Shown here: in pieces, positions 37,691 to 49,287 of the stretch | Numbering within the stretch: position 1 is the first letter of the stretch | How the letters are laid out: each line of letters opens with the position of its first letter | Source of the DNA: Isoperla grammatica | Taxonomy: Eukaryota; Arthropoda; Insecta; Plecoptera; Perlodidae | Reading direction: 5' to 3' | Length of the DNA: 64,000 nucleotides | Assembly (NCBI GenBank): GCA_945910005.1 | Contig: OX246743.1 | Location: forward strand, 45,834,361-45,898,360 | Translations under genes and position numbers: made by a program | Notes under the pieces: model-generated | The model's input: the letters and a program-made list of their open reading frames with translations, nothing else | Told to the model about the DNA's origin: nothing | Database searches by the model: none

Positions 37691-39396
37691 GCAACATTTG
37701 CATAACTAAGTACATAGTAACCGTTATAGCCAATTAATTAGTCTAATTTAATTGTTTTAATCTACCTCACAATGAATGTTGTCATCAGCAATTAGCTACG
37801 GTCAGCTTAGTACTGCCTGTGGTACTGCAGTTTCAACAAACGCCCCCCCACGTGTTATATGATCGTCCAACTGTCTAACTGTCCAACTGTCCAGCGGAGG
37901 CCATACACAAAATACCAATAAAGTCCCCTAAATCGCTTCCAAACACCGGTGACCGCTCTGAAATTGTTTTTTGGCCTCATACGAACAAGACCAACCACTA
38001 TTTTTGTATTACCCCCTCCCCTCCCCCCGCAAGATAATTATATAACCCTCGAAGTAATATCCTCCAGACGAAAACGAGGAAATGATAGAGGTTGGTTGTG
38101 GAGGGAGGGGGAGAGGGGGTGGTCGAGGTTGCGGCGTAGGGGCAAAATGTTCCAGGAGGGGGCAGGAAATTGCTAAGAAATATTGTACCAAGATGATGAT
38201 GTCAAAACAGATAAATCGACTCAAATTACAGATAAATCTTGTTTTCTATTATTCTGTGTTTTGGCGAAAATGTATCTAAGAAAACATGGTCAGTCTCATT
38301 TCATATCGTGTAAACCCATGTCCTGTAAATCACATGTATTGGACGTAAAAATATATTATATAGGCAGACCACGGATTAATACTACATACAAAAATAATCA
38401 AATCAATACATATCATTCAACGAATCAACAAATACTTATTGCAATGCATCAATGTACCAGTCATTCGATCAACAAAATATAATTCAATGAGTCTATAAAT
38501 TAATGTTTCAATATATCAGCCAATGATAACGAGCCGCCACTGTTTCGTCCAACAAGGCCACACATGCACACATCAGCAGACATTGACACTCCAACTGTGG
38601 CAGACACATGGACCCCAGTCATACCCATAATGCAACACTGATTGATGTGTTGATTGAGTGGTTGCATCAACACTGTTTTATATCAATGCCGGCCCGGGTA
38701 TTGTCTGTCGTAAAGTTACCACTTGAGGCGGTCGTCAATGTCGTGAAACCAATGTATCAGGGTCACAGAAGAGAAGAGAATGTTAATTAACAATCAGGAG
38801 ATTGACTCACATTTCGTTTCGTGTGGTCTTTTATTCTGTCTGCGAGAGTGTTATAAATAAATGCATGCGTTCACTGTCTGTGTACTTCAATGACAGAATT
38901 GATTTCCAGTAGGATACGTTATAAACAATAACAATCAAGATATTGACTCCATTCCAACATGATTTGGTGTATATTATCTCATATTGTTGGTACGAGAATG
39001 TGTTAACACAGCACTTGTAAGTGTTTATATTGTCAATACATTCAACAAGTAGATTCTCACTGAGTGACATTATCTACAATGTTTTATTGACGGTATCTGG
39101 TATCGGTTTTTTATTGTAAGTATCTCTAGTATCCCCTCTCTCTAATAACGGGAACTATACTATAGTATATTAAGCTCAAACCGTGAATCGAACACTGGGA
39201 TGTCTGTATAGGCATCATAAATAATCACACATTACCAACTTTTAACAAATGTAAAATAACCCTTCTGTAGTTCGTTATTCACCCGTATGGACATAACCGT
39301 AACGATGCCCGAGCCCCCTTAAGTCGTCCCAACATTCCTCACCTAAAATATACACAAGTAGGTGCAACATGTTGGGCTGCCATACACCGGTCTACG

Positions 39397-39397
39397 T

Positions 39398-39436
<39 letters not shown>

Positions 39437-39437
39437 G
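39397..39437 (+). repeat. (ACAG)n tetranucleotide microsatellite
   Basis: About ten perfect ACAG/CAGA units follow GTCTACGT. Confidence 0.97.
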
Positions 39438-40775
39438 CGAGGAAAACAAAACGAACAGAAAAGCGTCCGATAATTTATCCTAATGCATCCCGCGCTGTGT
39501 TCGAAAACGATAACGACTGCATATGTTTTGATCGTTCTGATGTCGGAGAGTACGTGACGCTGGGGTTTATGTGTGTGTGGCACGCTAGCTATAGCTATAG
39601 CTGGCCTGAGCTGCCTTAGTGAGTGGAAGCTGCACGGAGGTTGACTCCTGCTGTGCCCCTGTCTATAGTGCACCTACTGGCACCCTTTAGTGCACACGGG
39701 TAGATAGTTATAATAGAAACAGTATACTAGTTTAGTTTAACTGTTTAATAATTAAATGATACGAATAATTATTGTTCTGTTAATTATATCCGCCAATGGT
39801 ATTGTTCCGCGAAAGCTCCATGAGAGAATCGAAAAAATTACAAATTGATCTCCAACCGAACGATGCAAAAACCAATAGTATTGAACACTTGTAGGATAGT
39901 ACGAAATTTTTAAACTTGAAAAATGAAGACTTGAAGGAATTCGCTACCCTGATGGTGGTTTTCGTGGTTTTCCACCATACCGAGAGCGAATGCTGGTTTG
40001 GATCCAACAAACCGGCAACTTTGGGAATCCCTGATGTAGGTTGCACAAAATGGCGACGCTATTTGAGGTCATCAGAATTTAAAAAAAAAATATCTATGCC
40101 TCAAATCGATTTTTTTCAACTTAGCAATTTTAGTGTCCTCTGAATGTTTCTGAAAGTGATTAAGATTAGGTCGTTGCTTCCGGTCAGCCCGGTCTGTGAC
40201 CTCTCTGTCAGTTTAAGATGTTTGGGATTATTCAAAAGAGTTTTATTTAGATTCCTCGGATGAGTGTTCACGGTCGTGGGATCCCACGTTAGGTTGTCGA
40301 TGCAACTCAATGGTCCTCCGTGCTCGCTGGCTCCGAGGCGATACGCCGCCGCAATCACGGCGCACACAAGCGTGACATGTTTGTCTGCACTACTTTATGA
40401 GACGTATTGGACTACGTTCTTTTCAGTGTGTATTATACAGTAGCACTGGGCACATGGAACAGATATATAGTCCCGGAGACATATTATTGTAATGGATGTG
40501 AAGAAATTAAAATAATGCAGAGCTGTGCCTTAGCAATCCAGAATCGATAACAAAGATTCATTATATAAAATACTATCGTGGTATTATATTATTTCTCTAA
40601 AGGCTATGGTATTCAGTCATACAACTTATTTGTTTAGGATCATTTTATCCTTAACGACCACAATGTATTACATTGCTTGATATACAAGTGAAGTAAACGT
40701 GTATTATTATTGGTATAATAATACCATGAAACACAGCAGAACATAACATGTATACGGTATTTGAACTTATGTCCC

Positions 40776-40892
40776 TTTGTTTCAGGCATACACGAGTGAT
40801 TCCCTCGCGACCAATCAGGGATCAGTATTCGCCTTGGTGCTCGCTGGTTGGCCACCCTCGCCTATGAAGAAAGCATCCGTGAGGAACACTTG
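40776..40892 (-). mobile_element. Degenerate copy of the same foldback MITE, opposite orientation
   Basis: Read on the minus strand, the sequence contains CATAGGCGAGGGTGGCCAAC, CAGCGAGC, a shortened loop and CTGATTGGTCGCGAGGGAAT. These are diverged equivalents of the left arm, loop and right arm of the element at 7978-8125. Outer segments such as CGGATGC and GTTTCAGGCAT correspond to the terminal repeats. Divergence is clearly higher than between the other two copies. Confidence 0.6.
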
Positions 40893-41597
40893 TTATCTTT
40901 CAAAGTATAGTTGTATACGTACATCAGTAACACTCTAGATATCCTTGTCTTTAGGGAGCCAACGTATTGTCTGAAAATACATCTGTTATTGCCGGGGGTA
41001 AAACACATTTCCCTCTAGTTTACGTGCAGCCTCGTTCTGTCCCGGGTCAACACTGGCTTGCTATGTGGCTATGGTTCCCTGCGGTACAAGTCTGAGCTGG
41101 GGCACTGAGGGGTTTAGTGTAGGCGAGACTACCCAATGACTTCGGGGTTGTGACCTCCGTGAGAATGGACGTATTATTGTATTCGTCCAGACGAACTTTA
41201 TGTCTGTGTGGAGCCGCGCTGGCTGTGACGAAGAAACGAGATTGACATATTGGATGAGCTAAACGATATTTTTCACTTGTATAAACAAAACACGTATTTG
41301 AACTCGTAAAAATGGGGTTTTAAACAACAGAAAATAAAGTTCCACTATAAACCTACACGAAACTAAAGGGTGCAATCTAAAAAATAAGTAAAAATAAGTA
41401 AACGCTGACTTTGGAGCCGTCCTACCAACGAAGCACTCAATAAATTCAAAGTGGTTCTGAATCGAGCTTGTTGATTCTAGCATCAGTCCGCAGGTGTTCG
41501 CACTGTCCAATCACTCATTCATTTGTTTCGTATTTGAAATATCGATCTTTGATTGGTTATCGCTCACTTGTCGATGGTGTTCGGAGCCTATACAGGG

Positions 41598-41700
41598 TTG
41601 GTTTAGTCGCTTTAAATTAAAGTCCCCCACTGAAAATCGGTCTTATCACTGAGTGGGTAGACTCTATAAATACGAATTTATTTATTTATTTAATTTAATG
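41598..41700 (+). repeat. Dispersed hairpin repeat, copy 4
   Basis: The copy reads GGTTGGTTTAGTCGCTTTAA, then ATTAAAGTCCCCCACTGAAA, then TCACTGAGTGGGTAGACTC and an ATTTATTT tail. It agrees with copy 2 on both sides of the hairpin. All four copies lie in the same orientation (antisense to netrin). The class is unknown; an AT-tailed SINE-like 3' end is one possibility. Confidence 0.65.
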
Positions 41701-41977
41701 GGTATGAATTCGTAAGAATTAAAATGTTTGAAGAAAACGCCTGATGTAGCCAAGTTATGTTAAGTTATTCCCGCGCTGTGTGGCCCCGGTGCCAGCCGGT
41801 CTAGAACGTAAACGAGTCGACTCCATTCACTTGTCCGCTTTTTATACGACGTTGTTTTATCGGACTTTTTATTCGATATCTGTGATGACGGATAGAACTA
41901 CATGCACACCGAAATAACTCAACAGAGATACCTTACTAACTAAACCTATTTCAGAGCGCAACGCAATGATACCGGAA

Positions 41978-44900
41978 TTGAAACAGCGTTTACGCAATTG
42001 GCGTTGAATATAAGAATGAAATATGATAACATGAGTGTAGTTAGGTATCTGTTTACTTTCTGTTGAAACAGCGTGCACGCAATCGGCGTTGAATATAAGA
42101 ATGTAATATGACAACATGAGTGTAGGTATCTGTTTACTTTAGTTGAAACAGCGTCTACGGAATTGGCGTTGAATATTAGAATGTAATATGACAACATAAG
42201 TGTAGGTATCTGTTTACTTTAGTTGAAACAGCGTCTACGGAATTGGCGTTCAATATAAGAATGTAATATGAGAGCATGAGTGTAGGTATCTGAATACTTT
42301 AGTTGAAACAGCGTGCACGCAATTCGCGTTAGATATAAGAATGTAATATGACAACATGAGTGTAGGTATCTGTTTACTTTAGTTGAAACAGCGTCTACGG
42401 AATTGGCGTTAAATATAAGAATGTAATATGACAGCATGAGTGTAGGTATCTGAATACTTTAGTTGAAACAGCGTGCACGCAATTCGCGTTAGATATAAGA
42501 ATGTAATATGACAACATGAGTATAAGTATCTGTTTACTTTAGTTGAAACAGCGTGCACGCAATTGGCGTTAAATATAAGAATGTAATATGACAACATGAG
42601 TGTAGGGGTCTGTTTACTGTAGTTGAAACCACGTCTACGGAATTGGCGTTAAATATAAGAATGTAAAATGACAACATAAGTGTAGGTATCTGTTTACTTT
42701 AGTTGAAACAGCGTCTACGGAATTGGCGTTAAATATAAGAATGTAATATGACAGCATGAGTGTAGGTATCTGAATACTTTAGTTGAAACAGCGTGCACGC
42801 AATTCGCGTTAGATATAAGAATGTAATATGACAACATGAGTATAAGTATCTGTTTACTTTAGTTGAAACAGCGTGCACGCAATTGGCGTTGAATATAAGA
42901 ATGTAATATGACAGCATGAGTGTAGGGGTCTGTTTACTTTAGTTGAAACAGCGTTAACGCAATCGGCGTTGACTATAAGAATGTAATATGACAGCATGAG
43001 TGTAGGGGTCTGTTTACTTTAGTTGAGACAGCGTCAACGCAATCGGCGTTGACTATAAGAATGTAATATGACAGCATGAGTGTAGGGGTCTGTTTACTTT
43101 AGTTGAAACAGCGTTAACGCAATCGGCGTTGAATATAAGAATGTAATATGACAGCATGAGTGTAGGGGTCTGTTTACTTTAGTTGAAACAGACTTAACGC
43201 AATCGGCGTTGAATATAAGAATGTAATATGACAGCATGAGTGTAGGGGTCTGTTTACTTTAGTTGAAACAGACTTAACGAAATCGGCGTTGACTTTAAGA
43301 ATGTGATATGACAGCATGAGTGTAGGGGTCTGTTTACTTTAGTTGAAACAGCGTTAACGCAATCGGCGTTGACTATAAGAATGTAATATGACAGCATGAG
43401 TGTAGGGGTCTGTTTACTTTAGTTGAAACAGCGTTAACGCAATCGGCGTTGACTATAAGAATGTAATATGACAACATGAGTGTAGGTATCTGTTTACTTT
43501 AGTTAAAACAGCGTGCACGCAATTGGCGTTAAATATAAGAATGTAATATGACAACATGAGTGTAGGTATCTGTTTACTTTAGTTGAAACAGCGTCTACGG
43601 AATTGGCGTAAAATATAAGAATGTAAAATGACAACATAAGTGTAGGTATCTGTTTACTTTAGTTGAAACAGCGTCTACGGAATTGCCGTTAAATATAAGA
43701 ATGTAATATGACAGCATGAGTGTAGGTATCTGAATACTTTAGTTGAAACAGCGTGCACGCAATTCGCGTTAGATATAAGAATGTAATATGACAACATGAG
43801 TATAAGTATATCTGTTTACTTTAGTTGAAACAGCGTGCACGCAATTGGCGTTAAATATAAGAATGTAATATGTCAACATGTTTACTGTAGTTGAAACCAC
43901 GTCTACGGAATTGGTGTTAAATATAAGAATGTAATATGACAACATGAGTGTAGGTATCTGTTTACTGTAGTTGAAACCACGTCTACGGAATTGGCGTTAA
44001 ATATAAGAATGTAATATGACAGCATGAGTGTAGGGGTCTGTTTACTTTAGTTGAAACAGCGTTAACGCAATCGGCGTTGAATATAAGAATGTAATATGAC
44101 AGCATGAGTGTAGGGGTCTGTTTACTTTAGTTGAAACAGACTTAACGCAATCGGCGTTGAATATAAGAATGTAATATGACAGCATGAGTGTAGGGGTCTG
44201 TTTACTTTAGTTGAAACAGACTTAACGAAATCGGCGTTGACTATAAGAATGTGATATGACAGCATGAGTGTAGGGGTCTGTTTACTTTAGTTGAAACAGC
44301 GTTAACGCAATCGGCGTTGACTATAAGAATGTAATATGACAGCATGAGTGTAGGGGTCTGTTTACTTTAGTTGAAACAGCGTTAGCGCCATTGGCGTTGA
44401 ATATAAGAATGTAATATGACAGCATGAGTGTAGGGGTCTGTTTACTTTAGTTGAAACAGCGTTAACGCAATTGGCGTTGAATATAAGAATGTAATATGAC
44501 AGCATGAGTGTAGGGGTCTGTTTACTTTAGTTTAAACAGCGTTAACGCAATCGGCGTTGACTATAAGAATGTAATATGATAGCATGGGTGTAGGGGTCTG
44601 TTTACTTTAGTTGAAACAGCGTTAACGCAATCGGCGTTGACTATAAGAATGTAATATGACAGCATGAGTGTAGGGGTCTGTTTACTTTAGTTGAAACAGC
44701 GTTAACGCAATCGGCGTTGGCTATAAGAATGTAATATGACAGCATGAGTGTAGGGGTCTGTTTACTTTAGTTGAAACAGCGTAAACGCAATCGGCGTTGA
44801 CTATAAGAATGTAATATATGACAGCATGAGTGTAGGGGTCTGTTTACTTTAGTTGAAACAGCGTAAACGCAATCGGCGTTGACTATAAGAATGTAATATA

Positions 44901-46778
44901 TGACAGCATGAGTGTAGGGGTCTGTTTACTTTAGTTGAAACAGCGTAAACGCAATCGGCGTTGACTATAAGAATGTAATATATGACAGCATGAGTGTAGG
45001 GGTCTGTTTACTTAAGTTGAAACAGCGTGCACGCAATTGGTGTTGTATATTATATTGTAATATGACAGCATGAGTGTAGGTATCTGTTAACTTTAGTTGA
45101 AACAGCGTTAACGCAATCGGCGTAGACTATAAGAATGTAATATATGACAGCATGAGTGTAGGGGTCTGTTTACTTTAGTTGAAACAGCGTAAACGCAATC
45201 GGCGTTGACTATAAGAATGTAATATGACAGCATGAGTGTAGGGGTCTGTTTACTTTAGTTGAAACAGCGTTAACGCAATCGGCGTTGAATATAAGAATGT
45301 AATATGACAGCATGAGTGTAGGGGTCTGTTTACTTTAGTTGAAACAGCGTTAACGCAATCGGCGTTGACTATAAGAATGTAATATGACAGCATGAGTGTA
45401 GGGGTCTGTTTACTTTAGTTGAAACAGCGTTAACGCAATCGGCGTTGACTATAAGAATGTAATATGACAGCATGAGTGTAGGGGTCTGTTTACTTTAGTT
45501 GAAACAGCGTTAACGCAATCGGCGTTGAATATAAGAATGTAATATGACAGCATGAGTGTAGGGGTCTGTTTACTTTAGTTGAAACAGCGTTAACGCAATC
45601 GGCGTTGAATATAAGAATGAAAAATGACAGCATGAGTGTAGGGGTCTGTTTACTTTAGTTGAAACAGCGTTAACGCAATCGGCGTTGACTATAAGAATGT
45701 AATATGACAGCATGAGTGTAGGGGTCTGTTTACTTTAGTTGAAACAGCGTTAACGCAATCGGCGTTGACTATAAGAATGTAATATGACAGCATGACTGTA
45801 GGTATCTGTTTACTTTAGTTGAAACAGCGTTAACGCAATCGGCGTAGACTATAAGAATGTAATATGACAGCATGAAGTGTAGGGGTCTGTTTACTTTAGT
45901 TGAAACAGCGTTAACGCAATCGGCGTTGAATATAAGAATGTAATATGACAGCATGAGTGTAGGGGTCTGTTTACTTTAGTTAAAACAGCGTTAACGCAAT
46001 CGGCGTTGAATATAAGAATGTAATATGACAGCATGAGTGTAGGGGTCTGTTTACTTTAGTTGAAACCGCGTTAACGCAATCGGCGTTGACTATAAGAATG
46101 TAATATGACAGCATGACTGTAGGTATCTGTTTACTTTAGTTGAAACAGCGTTAACGCAATCGGCGTAGACTATAAGAATGTAATATGACAGCATGAGTGT
46201 AGGGGTCTGTTAACTTTAGTTGAAACAGCGTTAACGCAATCGGCGTTGACTATAAGAATGTCATATTACAGCATGAGTGTAGGGGTCTGTTTACTTTAGT
46301 TGAAACAGCGTCAACGCAATCGGCGTTGACTATAAGAATGTCATATTACAGCATGAGTGTAGGGGTCTGTTTACTTTAGTTGAAACAGCGTTAACGCAAT
46401 CGGCGTTTACTATAAGAATGTAATATGACAGCATGAGTGTAGGGGTCTGTTTACTTTAGTTGAAACAGCGTCAACGCAATCGGCGTTGACTATAAGAATG
46501 TCATATTACAGCATGAGTGTAGGGGTCTGTTTACTTTAGTTGAAACAGCGTCAACGCAATCGGCGTTGACTATAAGAATGTAATATGACAGCATGAGTGT
46601 AGGGGTCTGTTTACTTTAGTTGAAACAGCGTCAACGCAATCGGCGTTGACTATAAGAATGTAATATGACAGCATGAGTGTAGGGGTCTGTTTACTTTAGT
46701 TGAAACAGCGTTAACGCAATCGGCGTTGACTATAAGAATGTAATATGACAGCATGAGTGTAGGGGTCTGAATACTTTT
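41978..46778 (+). repeat. 80-bp satellite/minisatellite array, about 60 copies (4.8 kb)
   Basis: Head-to-tail 80-bp units carry TTAGTTGAAACAGCG, ATATAAGAATGTAATATGAC and CATGAGTGTAGG. Three subtypes differ at the centre: GTGCACGCAATTCGCGTT, GTCTACGGAATTGGCGTT and GTTAACGCAATCGGCGTT. The first two dominate 41.98-42.94 and 43.50-44.05 kb. The third, usually with TAGGGGTCTG, makes up the rest. Indel variants include 82-bp units around 44.81-45.13 kb and a truncated unit near 43.86-43.90 kb. Short minus-strand open frames such as MLSYYILIFNANCV are readings of the repeat, not genes. Confidence 0.97.
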
Positions 46779-47572
46779 TATGTTGTGGAGTAACTTTCGG
46801 TTGCGTTTCGGTCAGGAGTGATGTACATATGCAGGGGTAAAGAATGAATGGATGGCCTTAGTGACTGATACGGGCTTCTGGGACCTAGAGAATTCTAGAT
46901 TTTACAACATCTATTACAAATTTGATATCATTCACTAAAACACGGTAAACAATTGATATATTTCGATACGACAATGGACGTGAGTAGCCTCTAAATTGGT
47001 GGCTGCCAATAGTGCGTAATTCAACGTAATCCGTGACTCTGTGTTTAAATATCATGCGCTCAGAGCACGGATAATTAATTACTAATTACACTTGCTGGGA
47101 GTGCAAATGTATATACACACACATACACACATGTTAATTATTTCCACCTAAAATCCATCGCTTTACAAACTTGGTCCGCCCCAGTTTGTTTACGACCCTC
47201 TACGGGAATAATAGATGAAAGTATATTTGTGTGTTTGCTCTCTGAAAGTAGTGGTACCTATTGTGAACTATGATGGTGATAGATTGAAGCCATCTCTTTT
47301 TATTTATTCATATTGATTTTTCATATTTCTCTGGTAGCAAAATAACTTAGCAGATGAGGAGACGAATGTCTTCGCGAAGCATTGAAATTTCTCTCTAAAG
47401 GAGAGAACACTAAAAATAAATAGTTACACACACAGACACAAATACAAACACAGATTATTGATTATCTTCAATCTTTGTTTGGGTGTAATCTTTGACACGG
47501 CCTTAGAATGTGTAATACATATTTTATTTGAACATACACCACTGTTTCGAAGGAGGGGGCAATGCAAACATT

Positions 47573-47990
47573 CAGGGGCGCCGGGTTTTCCAAATTCTGA
47601 GCGGTGCTCAACTATCAAGCACGGGGATTGGGGGGCAGAGCCCCCCAATGACAGCGCCGCAGACGAAAATTTGTAAACTTCGTTTTTAGAGTGTGTTTGG
47701 TGCGTTCTAGAAAAAAGTGGCTTGAATGCAATGCCAAAATAATGCATTTAAAATATGTATATAATAATGCCAAAAAACATTAATTTAATCACTTTGATTG
47801 TATCCAAGATGAAAATAGAAACATTATCGTAAAAAAATTTAAAAACTGTTTTTGAAAATTGGGACCTCAAAACTCTGATATATATGCATCATTTGTCTTT
47901 TAGTCAGGATATGTGGAGGGGTCTGCGCACCCCTCCAAACAATCCGATGGGTGCTTCAGCCCCTGAGCACCCACATAATCGGCGCCCCTG
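47573..47990. mobile_element. hAT-type MITE, 418 bp, with perfect 8-bp target duplication
   Basis: The termini are CAGGGGCGCCG and the exact inverse CGGCGCCCCTG. The 8-bp repeat CAAACATT flanks both sides (47565-47572 and 47991-47998). Subterminal palindromes are present, including TTGGGGGGCAGAGCCCCCCAA at about 47628-47648 and a GGAGGGGTCTGCGCACCCCTCC-like hairpin near the right end. No transposase is encoded. The end sequences differ from the 1185-bp element, so this is a different hAT family. Confidence 0.92.
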
Positions 47991-49207
47991 CAAACATTAT
48001 CAGTGTGAAGGTATTGAAGCCCTCATTGATGCTAATAATAACTAATAACTTCCTCTTTTCAATACACTAGTTCTTATAGGAAATCAATTTACATGTGGCA
48101 TTGGTTTTTGTTGATCTTATCTTTTTAACATACCTTCCCCCTTAGTTTTACACCTTTATTATCGAAATGGCCCCGGTAGAATGTTCTGATTCAACACTGA
48201 ATGACTGCTGTGATGCATTCCCACATTCTTTGCAAGTCTGCAATCACTCAGACACAAAGCAACGTGTAATTCGATTGAATGCACTTACTACGATTGCCAT
48301 GTTATACAATTATTAGTAATAGCTGATTACAGTGACCAATAATAATACAATCATTTCAAAATACAACTCACATTTGGATGCAAAGTAATTGATTGCGGAA
48401 TACTTCATTAAAGTGCTCACGAAGCCAGCAGACCGCTTTGTGATTACTGTGGTGGTGAATATACATTGCGAGGCGGTCACACACGCAGACGTTCATTACT
48501 GGTTACAAAGAGATTGAAAGTGAGAGATATGCACTGTGCAGTCTACAGCTGTGCAAGAAGAGGTGGCCTAAATACTGGTGCCTTGTTTGGCTGCAAATCC
48601 CGTGAAACATTATTTTGTTGATTTTTTTGAGAACGCTCCTTCAAGGTATTGAAAATGTCATCCAGACCCGGGATGATTGTGTATGAGCTAAACAATTTAC
48701 CCCGTCTAGGTTTAGAATTAGTCTAGGGCATACCTCTGCCGATCGTACGAGACTAGAACATGACGTCCCTCCTTTTCCCCATGATTTGAATTTAAGTCCT
48801 ACAAAATAACTTAAATTCTTAAATTTAAAACTATAATAAATAATTAATACACTTGGCTGTACCCTACTAATTTGCGTAGTACAGCGTAGTACAGAAGACG
48901 CAATGTACGGCTACCTCTGGGAAAAATGAATTGGAGGAATAAATTTACCACAAACACAAACAAAAGTACTTGAAATTTAAATATACCGCGTTTTTCGTGG
49001 ACCTAACCGGGCGGAAAGAGACGTGATCGGTGACTGGGTGTGACGGAAGTACTTTTGTTGTCGTGTTTGTTGTATCCCGAATGATGTTTCTAATGCCGTG
49101 CCCCCTAGAGCGATAAAGAGTGTTAAAGTGTATCTCGGGCGCCGTGCCAAGGGGGCCGACCCACAGCCCGCGTAACAGGTACCGCCCAGCCGGTCTCATT
49201 TCCAACA

Positions 49208-49280
49208 GTTTCCGTGGTGTAGCGGTTATCACATCTGCCTAACACGCAGAAGGTCCCCGGTTCGATCCCGGGCGGAAACA
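49208..49280 (+). tRNA. tRNA-Val (anticodon AAC)
   Basis: The 73-nt sequence folds as a complete cloverleaf. The acceptor stem is GTTTCCG paired with CGGAAAC, with discriminator A. The D arm is GTG/CAC around AGCGGTTAT. The anticodon stem TCTGC/GCAGA encloses loop CTAACAC, giving anticodon AAC. The T arm is CCCGG/CCGGG around TTCGATC. The internal RNA polymerase III promoters are intact: A box TGGTGTAGCGG and B box GGTTCGATCCC. A T6 run follows one base after the discriminator. No intron is present and CCA is not encoded, as usual in eukaryotes. It lies antisense inside the long upstream netrin intron. Open frames on the opposite strand (48945-49308) are just readings of the tRNA and its 5' flank. 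The flank at about 48985-49207 is unusually GC-rich for this region, so the gene may have arrived as a duplicated tRNA cassette. Confidence 0.95.
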
Positions 49281-49281
49281 C

Positions 49282-49287
49282 TTTTTT
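49282..49287 (+). terminator. Pol III terminator of tRNA-Val
   Basis: A run of six T directly follows the tRNA 3' end with a single C between them. A second T4 run follows at about 49291-49294. This is the usual oligo-T termination signal for RNA polymerase III. Confidence 0.85.

Noticed and set aside
38010..38135. Facing pyrimidine (CCCCTCCCCTCC) and purine (GGAGGGAGGGGGAG) tracts resembling inverted repeats
   Set aside because: Low-complexity similarity only. The intervening sequence and boundaries do not support an element.
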